A stretch of DNA of 64,000 nucleotides from assembly GCF_030272615.1 (NCBI RefSeq), contig NW_026729303.1:1-64000 (forward strand). Direction: 5' to 3'. The notes under the pieces are model-generated. The model did not search any database. It was not told the DNA's origin and was given only the letters and a program-made list of their open reading frames with translations. Shown one piece after another: positions 21,528-31,829 of the stretch. The translations under genes and the position numbers were made by a program. Origin of the DNA: Cryptomeria japonica. Taxonomy: Eukaryota; Streptophyta; Pinopsida; Cupressales; Cupressaceae. Each line of letters begins with the position of its first letter. Within the stretch, counting starts at the first letter, position 1.

Positions 21528-22200
21528 ACTATCACTCCAATCTCGCCTCCTAGCCAGGAAATGACAATATCTGACATATCATTCACCCTTTAGGATGCCC
21601 CATGTTGTGGAAAACCTGCTCCAAGCTATAAATCCCTGCAAAACTCAATAGTCAAACTGTTACAGGCATAATTGTTGATCCTTTGTGCAGTGTTAATGTC
21701 ATCACAAAGGAGATCTTGTTTGTAAATGGATGACATAGGGCAAGATGCAATGAGTGTCGTGCTACTTTGAAAATGAATAATGGGTTGTCTCTTTCTCCTT
21801 TGGGTAGTATCACCTTAATAGTTCTCGTGGGGCCCAAGGCAGTTTCAACTGCATTTGTCATCATTCTTGAATCAGACCTCTTTCATGCTAAATTGGGTAT
21901 TCCTTGGTTGGTAGCTATGGATATAGTCCCTTCAATTATTCATAAGTGTTTAAAATTTCCTTATGAGGGTTCGGTGCATGTCATTCAGGATATTGGATAT
22001 TGACTCCTCGTAGCCCACATGGGTTTTTCGCTAGATCATTTTTGGCCTACTCTCATTGGGCCTATGTTTCCTCATGGTGACTTAACGTATAACACTTATT
22101 ATCAATATAAAATGGGGGAGTTGGCTTCTAAATCGGTTCAACCTGGCTATTTGTTGCCTCCTTCTGCATCAACTTTTGCTCTGTCCATTCTTGTGTAGCA
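21528..22200 (+). pseudogene. Gypsy-like remnant F: retropepsin segment
   Basis: Plus-strand translation, with a few frame changes, gives IIVDPLCSVNVITKE near 21665. After a decayed stretch it gives FHAKLGIPWLVAMDIVPS and IIHKCLKFPYEG near 21890-21975. This matches the retropepsin pattern of elements E and D (active-site strand, then GQPWI and VPSTYHQCVKF), though diverged and with an unusual active site. Coding-like text continues to the insertion point of element N at 22200 and resumes at 24749. Confidence 0.55.
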
Positions 22201-22537
22201 TGTTGGAGCAAATAGTGTTTTATTATTTTACTTAAGTTTAACTTAGGTAAAATAATTAATTAAGTAGATGGATATTATTGAGTTCTATTTGGACTCTAAC
22301 ATCTAGGTGAATATTGTTGAGTTCTACTTGAACTCTACTTCCTTCATGTTGAGACACATCTCTCAACCTTGTCTACTCTTTCTACTTGCTCTTGCCTATT
22401 TAAGCAGAGCTTATTGTATGTATTTCTCATTCAATATATTTAAATACATTCATCATATCTGAGAGAAATATATTTCTCTCTGAGTGAACATTTATAGCTG
22501 TTTGCAAGTCCTGGAGTGGAGTTCATCACTCTTTTCA
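22201..22537 (+). repeat. 5' LTR of element N
   Basis: It begins TGTTGGAGCAAATAG and ends CACTCTTTTCA. It aligns by eye over its full length with 24406-24748. It contains the short inverted pair TTAACTTAGGTAAA near its start and a TATTTAAGC box near 22390 that may serve as a promoter. Confidence 0.88.
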
Positions 22538-22549
22538 TGGTATCAGAGC
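22538..22549 (+). other. Primer-binding site of element N
   Basis: TGGTATCAGAGC follows the LTR end without a gap. It is complementary to the 3' end of initiator methionine tRNA, the usual primer of many plant LTR elements. Confidence 0.85.
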
Positions 22550-23466
22550 GGGCAATCAACAACTTCTTCCAGATCTGAGAGTTTATTCATCAGATTCTTG
22601 AGATCATTCACCTAGTAAGTTAAATATGGCCCTTTGATAAGGGACGTAGAAGGTTTTCTCATTCAGACACATATTATTTATTCTGTAATCAAATCTGACC
22701 ATTTACAGGATGTAGAAGTTTTTATTATAGTTTTATTATGCAGGTCCTAGAGTGGACTTGATTACTCCTTTATGGTATAATCTATCCCATACACTGTTCA
22801 ATGCACGTGGCTTCAGATGGGCCATTCCAATTTGTAGTTGGAAGTTTTTAGTAGGTGTGAGGCTTTTGCATCATGACCCATTCACATCGACCTTTCATTT
22901 AATATTGGTAAATGGGATCTTAAGAACTTGTAGATTTTTGTAAAGCCGTGCATCATCTTGTTCTCCGGTTCCTTTACTAGATCGCTGGTATCACTATTTG
23001 GCAGTTTTGCCTTTCTTTGGCCGAGATTTTCATTGATTTCGTTATCGCCAGGTTATTTATTGCAAGGCAAATGTATAGATGCTATGTTGGAAAAATATTT
23101 TGCAACAATTCAGATTTTTGTTGCCATTTTAGCCTTATAGGCTAATATTATCTTTTAGTAGTCATTTTTTTGTGATGGCATATCTCGGCATGTATTGAAT
23201 AATTATAGTCATAATGGGTTTTACATTTATTCTAGGGAGGGGGAATCATAGGCAGTGGAGCAGTTTTATAATCATTCATTTGAGTGATCTCTGGTTGTTG
23301 CTGTATTTCTATAATCAAGTTCCTTTTCTAGGCACACCTTGTGACACCCTTGTGAGCATAGTATCTGGAAAGGTTTTAGAGCTCGAGTTTTAAAGTTATA
23401 TTTGAGAATGTTGAGTTTGACATTTTGGAATCTATTTTTCATTTTGAGTGCCCACATGCTCTTTGA

Positions 23467-24018
23467 ACTCACATTTTGGAGGTATATGGTGACCATGATA
23501 ATCCATCCTCTCTCAATGCTTCTCTTTCCAATCCTCATGTGCCTCTTCATTCTTCAGATCAGATAACCCATAATTTTGATCTTTTGAAGGGTACAGATAC
23601 TTCAGAAGTTCCTCATTCTTCATCAAAGATAGTTGATCAACCTTCACTTAAGACTTTCATCATTCCTGTTTGGAAATATTATCATTGTCTTCCTGATTGG
23701 GATTCCTACTTTCCAGACAATGGCTCATTGTTTGTGGAATCTCACATTTCAGATTTGGGAGACACATTTGAGGGTTTATCTCCCATATTTGATGATAGTT
23801 GTGATGCAAGTATTGTCACTTCTTGTTCATCTTTGGATCTTGCTCAGGATCACTTTCCAGTGATTCCTTGTTTGTCACCTCCTATTATGATTGGGTGTGT
23901 GACATCATCTTCCAAGATCTTTGCAACACGTGAGAAAATTTCAGAGACAACAACATCATCATACATTTGGATTCAACTTCTTAACAATTCCTATCTAGAA
24001 TGGGAAGCATTCCTATAA
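23467..24018 (+). CDS. Unrecognised ORF in element N
   Basis: The frame is open for about 184 codons from 23467; there is no ATG near its beginning, and a TTG at 23476 precedes LEVYGDHDNPSS. The product would be hydrophilic, rich in serine, aspartate and proline, with repeated SDQ and SSS words and no membrane segment, zinc site or protease motif. I do not recognise a family. It sits in the 3' half of an element without gag or pol. It may be a captured host fragment, a degraded gag or a chance frame; the length in A/T-rich DNA argues mildly against chance. Confidence 0.4.
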   Translation, partial: THILEVYGDHDNPSSLNASLSNPHVPLHSSDQITHNFDLLKGTDTSEVPHSSSKIVDQPSLKTFIIPVWKYYHCLPDWDSYFPDNGSLFVESHISDLGDTFEGLSPIFDDSCDASIVTSCSSLDLAQDHFPVIPCLSPPIMIGCVTSSSKIFATREKISETTTSSYIWIQLLNNSYLEWEAFL

Positions 24019-24396
24019 TTATACTTGGTTTATCTTCCCCTCAAGGCGATAAATGTTGTTTGTAGATATTGGACTATGTTTTGTCTTCAAGCACTAGCCA
24101 TTTTTTCAAGAGATTCTTGATTATGGGAGGGATATGTAGTCTCCTTTCTTCCTTCCTATAAGGGGATATTTGATTGTATATACATGATGTATGTAGTCCT
24201 TGGGGGGTGTGATTGAGTCCTCCATTCATGTATCTTATTTTCTTTCCTCTTTTTTGGAGAGGAGTTTCTCTCATGTGGTTTTCTCTTCTCCATCTTATGA
24301 GAGATTGGATTACATGTTGTACATGGGTACCTAAAACTGTTTTGTAGCCAAGACCCATACTTGCATAGTATATTGCATACTCCCTAAGTTGCACTT

Positions 24397-24405
24397 AAGG
24401 GGGGG
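24397..24405 (+). other. Polypurine tract of element N
   Basis: AAGGGGGGG sits directly before the 3' LTR, where second-strand synthesis would start. Confidence 0.8.
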
Positions 24406-24748
24406 TGTTGGAGTAAATAACATTTTATTGTTTACTATTTACCTAAGTTTAACTTAGGTAAAATAATTAGTTAAGTAGACGAATATTATTGAGTTCTATT
24501 TGGACTCTAACCTAAAAGTGGATATTGTTGAGTTTTACTTGAACTCTACTTCTTTTAAGTTGAGACACATCTCTCAACCTTGTCTACTCTTTCTACTTTC
24601 TCTTGCCTATTTAAGCATAGCTTATTGTATGTATTTCTCATCTCAATATATCTCAATACATTCATCACATGTGATGAAATATATTTCTCTCTGAGTGAAG
24701 GTTTCTAGCTATTTGTAGGTCCTAGAGTGGACTTGATCACTCCTTTCA
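24406..24748 (+). repeat. 3' LTR of element N
   Basis: It begins TGTTGGAGTAAATAA and ends CACTCCTTTCA. It is close to the 5' LTR but differs by scattered substitutions and small indels, which indicates some age. Confidence 0.88.
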
Positions 24749-24753
24749 TTGCA

Positions 24754-25452
24754 ATGGTTAGTGCCTTCTGCCCCTTGTTTGTCAGGGGCTAAGGTTAAAC
24801 CTATTCCTCCAAGTAGACTTCCTCATCCACCCAGGACTATATAGCCTTTAGTAGTGTCTTTTGTTCCTGTGACTCCATCTAGTGTAGAAAAGGGAAAGGC
24901 ACTCACACTATCAAAGTCTGTGGTCCGTCCTCCCTTTGAGCTCCCAATCCTAGTGGATATTCCTTGTCCTATTTGATATAATAAGGAGAAGTGCTTCCCC
25001 CATGCTTGTTCATCACCATTGGCCCATACATCTTAGCCTCTAAGGGCATCCCCTATTCCTCCCATTTTTCCTTGAGGAAAGCAAAGAAGGGAACCCATGG
25101 CTTTGAACATAGTGCCTATCCTAGGGGCACTTCCTACTTCATTAGTGGGGCCTTCTCTTATGCTAGACATGGTCTCAGAAGCCTCTTCTATGGAGCATGG
25201 TGCTCCTAAACCTTCACAGGCTTTAGTCAATCATCCCCATCTTATCCACAATCAACGTGTCCATGAGTATAAGTGCCATTTGCGAGTGATGCCTCGAGAA
25301 TGTAATGCTACCTTGAAAGCTGATGGTGTGCCTTTGACATCCATTCCTATTCCTTCAAAAGTTAAAATATCTATATCATCTTCAGTGTTATTATCAGTCG
25401 CTTTTGAGACTCTTGATGAACCTCACCTCAAGAGGGTGCAGGACTTCATTTC
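24754..25452 (+). pseudogene. Gypsy-like remnant F: proline-rich segment
   Basis: The plus-strand frame that runs into element N from the left continues here with a proline-rich stretch (KVKPIPPSRLPHPP, FELPILVDIPCP). An open segment from 25097 to the copia target site follows. When the copia element and one target copy are skipped, the open frame goes on for about 43 codons at 31830-31960. I recognise no domain in this part; it looks like the region behind the protease of F. Confidence 0.45.
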
Positions 25453-25554
25453 ACCTTTGTTAGGGTTTCAAGCAGATCCGAAGCAAATATGAACTAACAA
25501 TTATATGCAGATTTAAATAAAAAAGATAAAGGAATAAAATAGGACATAGATATC

Positions 25555-26779
25555 TGTAGTGTCCTAAAATTGCGACACTTGCAATTTCGACTGCATTTCG
25601 GTCTTCACGATGGTGACGCAACACGCAACCTGAATGGAGACCCCAAAACTCGCTCATGACACCAAAAACTGCATTTTTCATGCACCCTGGCCTGAACCTC
25701 CTTGCACCCTGCTGCCCCGGGATGTGGGACCAGAGCGCCCAGCGCCCTGGTCCTCCAGGACCATGGCGCCCAGCGCTCTGGTCCCTGGGTCCTATTTTGG
25801 GCCCGTTTTCCTAAGTGGTATCGTGTCTTTTCGTTTGCAATTTGAAAAATTACATTCCCTGGTCGGCCTAAGGTCGGGAAAATCAGTCTATCAGCCCTAA
25901 TTGACAAGTATATAAACTACATTTTCTCTCTCATTTGGCATGAGGAGGATATGTGTACAAAGCGTGGAAACTATACTCAAGCATTCAAGCATTCAAGCAA
26001 TTGATCATTCCAAGTCTCCATTCAAGGCTAAGTGTTGCATTCAAGACAAGGATTCAACCATTGAAGAGGAGATCACTTTTACATGCTACATACTACAACA
26101 CACAACATCTAAACCTTTGCACATAAGGATACAAACATCCTTAGAACAAGGTATTAGTACTTGTTTTACATTACAGTCATTTACATTTACAGCACTTGCT
26201 CATTTCTTGGTTAATTCCAAAACCGGGGTTTGACCTAAAGGCAAACCCCTAACCCTAACCCCCCAATCGTCTTCGCTTTTCTGTGTGTAGGTTGCAGGTA
26301 CGCGGCTAAGATTGAAGATCTGGAATCCTTGTGCAGAGACGAACCTATCCCCCTTCGTTTCGCGGATTTTTCGGAGGACCGTGGCGCCGGGCGCCATCGT
26401 CCTGACAACTTTTTCTCAAATTTGCAGGACAGCGCCGTATCGACATTCTACTGCTAATTCCAGGTCCGCAGCTTCATCCTATAACCTAAACTCAGTTTAT
26501 AAGCGAATCTTTATGACTTTCTATGCATGCTTAGCTTAATTTCCTTAACAACATTCTTTACAAAAGAGGGTAGCTTTGCTTTCCAAACCCTTGAAATTCA
26601 TTTAGCATCCAGTCTTACATTGTGTGGGATTGAATCTTATGAGTTTCAACCCCTCTTTTGAATGTAAAGTCTTCCCCCTAAGTGAAAACCCATCGAATCC
26701 TAGCGAACCTCCCTTCTCTCTCCTCGGAGTTAGAAGAGGGGAGACCAACTAGGGTTCGACCGCAATTTTCCGCTTTACA
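25555..26779 (+). repeat. Solo LTR with exact target duplication
   Basis: The 1225-bp segment begins TGTAGTGTCC, ends GCTTTACA, and is flanked by ATATC at 25550-25554 and 26780-26784. No internal region is present, as expected after recombination between two LTRs. The segment GGTTAATTCCAAAACC followed by GGTTTGACCTAAAGGCAAA near 26211 also occurs in the LTR at 43835-45042 with few changes, so the two belong to one gypsy family. Confidence 0.9.
25726..25785. other. 60-bp near-perfect inverted repeat in the solo LTR
   Basis: Two 29-nt arms around a CC loop match at 25 of 29 positions. The outer 13 pairs start GGGACCAGAGCGC and the inner seven are TGGTCCT with AGGACCA. The stretch is strongly GC-rich in an A/T-rich setting. 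RNA or single-stranded DNA from it should form a stable hairpin. Confidence 0.85.
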
Positions 26780-27008
26780 ATATCACAGAGATTTAATGTG
26801 GTTCACCCAGAATGGGTTACGTCCACCATATATAGCCATCCAATCTTTCTTATAATCCAGCAAAATAGTACATCAACATTACAATGCCCTAAGCATCCCT
26901 ACTAGCTTATAACATGCATTTTTAGGGCAACAAACAAAGTCAACCTTTTTAAGGTTTTATTACAATGTTGGTTTTCATCAACAAAAAAATGGCAAAAAGC
27001 TTTTTTCT

Positions 27009-27133
27009 TGGGGGCTACCGCCTCGGACCCCTGTAGCGGGCTTTGCCTGCTTTGGGGGCTATCGCCCCCAAACCCTTGCAGCGGGCTGCTGCCCCCAAAC
27101 CCCCGCCCGGGGCCCAGCCCGACCCCAGACCCC
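27009..27133 (-). other. GC-rich, G-run block in the copia 3' LTR
   Basis: On the element strand there are runs of three or more G separated by one to three bases, followed by two GGGGGC...GCCCCC hairpins. The matching block in the other LTR, 31637-31733, keeps the same layout. It could form G-quadruplex or hairpin structures; function is inference. Confidence 0.7.
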
Positions 27134-27229
27134 AGCAAGGATATGTGCTGAGTGTACAGTACTTTGCTAATCAATCGCCACATTTCAACAATCTCCCACT
27201 TAGAGACTGATCAGGCTCCACACCAAACA

Positions 27230-27245
27230 ATCTCCCACTTGGAGA
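27230..27245 (-). other. Polypurine tract of the copia element
   Basis: On the element strand AAGTGGGAGAT stands directly before the 3' LTR. A second, similar stretch lies just inside the LTR (near 27195). Confidence 0.6.
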
Positions 27246-27545
27246 CTGAAACTAAATGACACCATTGTACATGCAACATTTGTTGGATAAAACACTAGGA
27301 CTCGACTGGTATACATTCCACAATTATCAATCAAGAAGACCAATAGAAACTGATGAAGAAATCAGCTTCTCCTGTGGAACTGCCTTCATGAACATATCGA
27401 CAGGATTCTCACTTGTGTGAATCTTCTCAAGCCGTAACTAACCCTCCTCCAAAACAGTTCGAAAGAAGTGGTACCTGAGCTGAATGTGCTTTGTCCTTGA
27501 ATGAAAAGTAAAGTTCTTCGCAAGACAAATGGCACTCTCGCTATC

Positions 27546-28100
27546 AATATACAATGGGTGATCCTCCTATGTTTGACCCAATTCCTCCAGAAAACATTGT
27601 AACCAAATCATCTCCTTACTGGCTTCTGTAGCAGCAACATACTCAGCTTTAGTGGTTGAAACTGCAATGACCTTTTGCAGCCTAGAAATCCAACTGACTG
27701 CAGTTCCCCCTATAGTAAAAACATACCCTGTAGTGCTCCTCCGTGAATCAATATCACCTGCCAAATCAGAGTCAACAAATCCACTTAGAGCAGCATTAGA
27801 TCCTTTCAAACATAATGCCTTTGTAGTGGTTCCCTTCAAATACCAAAGGATCCATTTCATAGCATTCCAATGTTCCATACCCAGATTACTCATAAACCTG
27901 CTCACAACTCCCACTACATGTGCAATATCCAGCCTTGTGCATACCATTGCATACATCAGACTACCAACAGCTGATGAATACGGGATGTTAGACATTTTCT
28001 TTACCTCTTCCTATGCCTTTGGGCACAACTCCTTTGTCAATTTAAAATGACTAGCCAAAGGTGTACTAACTGCTTTTGCATCCTGCATGTTAAATCTTTT
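27546..28100 (-). pseudogene. Copia element RNase H domain
   Basis: The frame reads PYSSAVGSLMYAMVCTRLDIA, then GFVDSDLAGDIDSRRSTTGY and STTKAEYVAATEASKEMIWL. The usual acidic positions are present (VDSDLAGD, TKAEY), although tryptophan is replaced by leucine in the common ADWAGD pattern. The segment 27567-27995 is free of stops. It continues the RT frame. Confidence 0.88.
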
Positions 28101-28181
28101 CAACACCTTCTTTATATACTCGCTTTGGGACAAATTCAAGGTTCTATTTTTTATGTCCTGTGTAATCCTCATACCCAAAAT

Positions 28182-29126
28182 TTACTTAGCTGCACCCAAA
28201 TCCTTCATAGCAAATGACTTAGCTAATTTATGTTTAAGATCATTTATGTGTTCCATGTTAGACCCAGCAACAAGCATGTCATCAACATAAAGCAACAGGA
28301 TAATATAACTGCCATTATCCAATCTCTTAAAATATACACAATGATCAGAATGACATCTATGATAATCGTGTTTAGCCATGAAGCTATCAAATTTTAAATA
28401 CCATTGTTGGGGTGCTTGCTTTAGGCCATACAAAATTTTCTTCAACCTGCACACCGAGTTCTCCTTACCTTTGACCTCATATCTTTGTGGTTGCAACATG
28501 TAAATTTCCTCCTCCAAATCTCCATGGAGAAAAGTTGTTTTCACATCTAATTGTTCAAGATGTAAATCATCTGCAGCCACAAGACTAAGTACAGTTCTAA
28601 TTGAAGTCATTTTTACAACTGGAGAAAATATTTCATCATAATCTATACCCTTTTTCTGTGCAAAACCTTTTACCACAAGTCTGGCCTTATATCTTTTCTA
28701 ACCTCCTTCCTCCTCCTTTAGCCGATAAACCCATTTGTTACGCAAGGTTCTTTTTTTTGTAGGTAAAGGGACTAAGTCCCAAGTCTTATTTTTCATCAAG
28801 GAGTCCATCTCCTCTTTCATGCCTAGCTCCCACTGTTGTTTGGCATCTACCTGCATTGCTTCTTCATATTCTTCTGGTTCACCAGAATCAGTTAATAATA
28901 TAGAATACAAAGAAGGAGAAAATCTTTTAGGGGGTCTACTTGACCTCGTAGAATGTCTAACACTTGCAGGAGTTTGTGGGACATTCTTGTTGTTGCTGAC
29001 CATCAGGTACCTATAGCATTTCATTTTCTGGAATCTCATCCAACACCACATATTCTTGCTTGTCCTGTTCATGCTTCTTTTCCTGCATTTGTTCTTTATA
29101 CATAACCTTCTCATTGAATATAACAT
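28182..29126 (-). pseudogene. Copia element reverse transcriptase
   Basis: It begins near 28850 with QWELGMKEEMDSLMKNKTWDLV and KWVYRLKEE. After a stop near 28698 it continues with KGFAQKKGIDYDEIFSPVVK, LDVKTTFLHGDLEEEIYM, LKKILYGLKQAPQQWY and the catalytic box LLLYVDDMLVAG near 28290. The acidic catalytic residues are intact. The segment before it (up to 29126) is the integrase-RT linker. Confidence 0.92.
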
Positions 29127-30237
29127 CTCTACTTCTAGTTATTTTCTTATTTTAAAAATCCCATAATCGATAGCCATATTCATCTATCTCATATCCAATG
29201 AAGGTACATTTATGAGATTTAGCATCAAGCTTGGTTCTATTTTCTTTATCAACATGGACAAAAGCTTCACAACCAAAGGTTTTCAGAAAAGAATAATTTA
29301 CCTTTTTACCAGTCCATGCCTCCTCTGGAATACTACCATCCAAAGGGGTTGAAGGTCCTCTATTTATCAAATAGATAATAGTATGTACAATATCTACCCA
29401 AAAATGTAAGGGCAATCCAGCATGCAATCTCATGCTCCACGCGAGTTCCATGATAGTCCTATTCATTCTCTCTGACACACCATTTTCTTGTGGAGTTCCT
29501 GGAACTGTCTTCTACTTTCGAATCCCATTTAAGGAGCAGTAATCTTCAAATGCATTGCTGCAATACTCAGCTCCATTATCCGATCTGAGACACTTCAACC
29601 TTTTCCCTGTCTCATTCTCAACCAAATCTTTCCATTTCTTAAAAGTTTTAAAAACACGTGTTTTTTGTTTTAGGAAATATACCCATGTTTTTCTGGTTGA
29701 GTCATCAATAAAAATAACATAATAACAAGAGCCACCAAGAGATGATACCTAAGCCAGTCCCCATACATCTGAATGCACAAGCTCTAACTTCTCACTCTTC
29801 TTCTCTTTCCCAACCTTGAGAAATTTGACTCTTTTCTGTTTGCCATAAACATAGTTTTCACAGAACTCTAAATCAATCTTCTTTAGTCTTGGCAAAAGAT
29901 TTTTGGAGTGAAGGATTTTCATCCCTTTCTCACTCATGTGCCCAAGCCTATGGTGCCACATTATCAAATCTATTCTTGCAATATCTATTGTTGTTGTCCC
30001 TACAGTAACTTTATCTGTAGCAGCTAAGCTGGAGTAAGTGTTACCAGTACACAGATATAATGTGCCAACCTTCTCACCTTTAGCTACTACTAATGATCCT
30101 TTAGTTACCTTCCACATACTGTCTGAGAAGGTAACTATGCAACCTTCACTACCTAGTTGCCCTGCAGAAATTAAATTTCTTCTTAAATTAGGAACATGTC
30201 TTACCTCTTGCAGAAACCAGTCATTTCCATTCTGCAA
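29127..30237 (-). pseudogene. Copia element integrase
   Basis: Integrase inserts the DNA copy. The amino-terminal zinc domain reads WHHRLGHMSEKGMKIL and later FCENYVYGK, where the second cysteine is tyrosine. The core then shows IDDSTRKTWVYFLK, LRSDNGAEY and PQENGVSERMNRT, supplying D, D and E. The carboxyl part ends FIGYEIDEYGYRLWDF. Stops lie near 29746 and 29510, and a frameshift in a T/A run near 29150 separates integrase from RT. Confidence 0.9.
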
Positions 30238-30493
30238 CTTGATCTTTATCTTTCATTTTCCAACAATTTGACAAGGCTCATCATCACCCAAATATACCTG
30301 TCCAAAATCACCTTGAACATAATCTAGAAAATATTTTCTATGGGGTGTAGCATGAAATGAAGCCCCAGAATCTATTACCCAGGAATCATTAACATTATCC
30401 AAACATAAGATTAAAGCATCTTGTAAAGTATTATTTGCAATATTAGCTTCCTTACTGTTGTTTTCATTTTTGTCTCCTTCTTTGTTTTTCCAG
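30238..30493 (-). pseudogene. Copia element aspartic protease
   Basis: The core SWVIDSGASFHATPHRKYF, near 30390-30340, contains the canonical DSGAS active site. It is followed by GDDEPCQIVGK and a stop near 30256. The segment is short, as is normal for copia proteases embedded in the polyprotein. Confidence 0.85.
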
Positions 30494-31254
30494 GACTAAT
30501 AGTCTTTCTTTAGATGACTAGGCTTTCTGCAGTACCAGCAATCTTTCTTTCCTCTAGATTGAGAGCGTCCTTTCTTTGACTTCTCTTGTGACTTCTCATT
30601 CCAAGGGCCTTTTCCTCTTTCCTTTGATCTTCCTTTATTCTCCACATTCAAAACACTACCTGATGATGTTGGAGTCTCACGTGTGCTTTTCCTTCGCATT
30701 TCCTCGCTTAGGATAACACCAACAATATCATCAAATACCAAAGTATTTTTTTCAGAGACAGAGTTACTTACAGCCATAACCAAGCTATTCCAGCTTTCTA
30801 GCAAAGAACATAAAATCAAGAGAGCCCTAACCTCTTCTGCAAAGGTAATTTTTACCGAAGACAATTGATTGGTAATTGTATTAAATTCATTTAAGTGCTC
30901 CGCTACAGATCCTCCTTCACTCATTTTTAAATTAAACAAACACTTCATAAGAAATACCTTATTCAAAGTTGAGGGTTTCTCATACAGCTTAGCCAATGTC
31001 GCCATCAAATCTACAACCGTTTTTGCTTCTATTATATTGAAAGCTACAGACGGTGTAAGGCACAATCGAATGGATCCTAGTGCCTTTCTATCTAAAATGT
31101 CCCATTCTTCACTTGACATTGTGGTTGCTTTCTTTGCCTTTCCTTCTAATGGCCGCCACAAATCCGTTTGATATAGGCAATCCTCCATCTACATTTTCCA
31201 TAACTAATAATTCTAGCCGTTAAACTTTTCGACCTTGAATTTGGAATCCTCCAT
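30494..31254 (-). pseudogene. Copia element gag
   Basis: The start ATG is at 31254 (MEDSKFKVEKFNG). Three TAG stops in the first 25 codons stand where glutamine is usual in this family. From 31188 the frame is open for 230 codons with WDILDRKALGSIRLCL, FLMKCLFNLKMSEGGSVAEHL and a basic region. It ends in the knuckle CWYCRKPSHLKKDY, in which the last cysteine is tyrosine; a stop follows at once. Confidence 0.88.
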
Positions 31255-31300
31255 TGCTCCCACTCAAATTTGAAAGTCCTACCAATTTACAGAAAACCTC

Positions 31301-31313
31301 ACTCTGATACCAA
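31301..31313 (-). other. Primer-binding site of the copia element
   Basis: On the element strand it reads TTGGTATCAGAGT, matching initiator methionine tRNA, one base after the LTR end. Confidence 0.88.
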
Positions 31314-31314
31314 T

Positions 31315-31829
31315 TGTTAGGGTTTCAAGCAGATTCGAAGCAAATATGAACTAACAATTATTTGAAGATTTAAATACAAAAGATAAAGGAATAAAATAGG
31401 ACATAGATAACATAGAGATTTAACATAGTTCACCCAGGATGGGTTACGTCCACCATACACAGTTGTCCAATCTTTCTTATAATCCAGCAAAATAGTACAT
31501 CAACATTACACTGCCTTAAGCATCCCTGCTGCTTATAACATGCGTTTTTAGGGCAACAAAAAAAGTTGACCTTTTTAGGGTTTTATTACAATGTCGGTTT
31601 TCATCAACAAAAAAATGGCAAAATATTTTTTTCTCAGGGGCTACCACCCCCGAATCCCCGAAGCGGGTTTCACTCGCTTTGGGGGCTGCAGCCCCCAAAC
31701 CCCCACCCGAGGCCCGGCCCGGCCACGGACCCCAGCAAGGATACATGTTGAGTGTACAGTACTTTGCTGATCAGTCACCACATTTCAACAATCTCCCACT
31801 TGGAGATTGATCAAGCTCCACACCAAACA
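31315..31829 (-). repeat. 5' LTR of the copia element
   Basis: The 515-bp LTR begins TGTTAGGGTTTC and ends CACCAAACA, followed by the target copy ACCTT. It pairs with 25458-27229. Confidence 0.93.

Larger units (their letters stand above)
22201..24748 (+). mobile_element. Non-autonomous LTR retrotransposon N
   Basis: A complete LTR structure is visible: a 337-bp 5' LTR, a primer-binding site directly after it, about 1.86 kb of internal DNA, a polypurine tract and a 343-bp 3' LTR. The flanks TAGCA (22196-22200) and TTGCA (24749-24753) match at four of five positions, as expected for an aged target duplication. The inside has no gag, protease, RT or integrase pattern in any frame, so it must depend on enzymes from elsewhere. 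It carries one unrecognised ORF. Confidence 0.88.
25458..27229 (-). repeat. 3' LTR of the copia element, split by a solo LTR
   Basis: It begins TGTTAGGGTTTCAAG and ends CACACCAAACA, like the right LTR at 31315-31829. After removing the insertion at 25555-26779 and one ATATC copy it is about 542 bp, against 515 bp on the right. Part of the difference is an extra GC-rich unit near 27080. Confidence 0.92.
25458..31829 (-). mobile_element. Ty1/copia retrotransposon (Tork/Tnt1-like), complete
   Basis: Both LTRs, primer-binding site, gag, protease, integrase, RT, RNase H and polypurine tract are present in copia order. The exact 5-bp target duplication ACCTT is at 25453-25457 and 31830-31834. The RT reads like the Tnt1-94 family (MVKGFAQKKGIDYDEIFSPVVKMTSIR), hence the Tork assignment, which is inference. 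The coding part uses one frame from gag to about 29150 and another from there on, with single stops along the way. It interrupts remnant F and carries a solo LTR in its own 3' LTR. Confidence 0.93.

Noticed and set aside
22538-22549. tRNA gene suggested by TGGTATCAGAGC and similar words elsewhere
   Set aside because: Only the short match to the tRNA end is present, directly beside an LTR, so these are primer-binding sites.
24074-24394. 106-codon minus-strand ORF in element N
   Set aside because: It lies across the conserved 3' end of the element next to the polypurine tract and shows no protein pattern.
25458-27229. Copia LTR of 1.77 kb taken as one unit
   Set aside because: The other LTR is 515 bp, and the extra 1.23 kb has its own TG/CA ends and an exact ATATC duplication.
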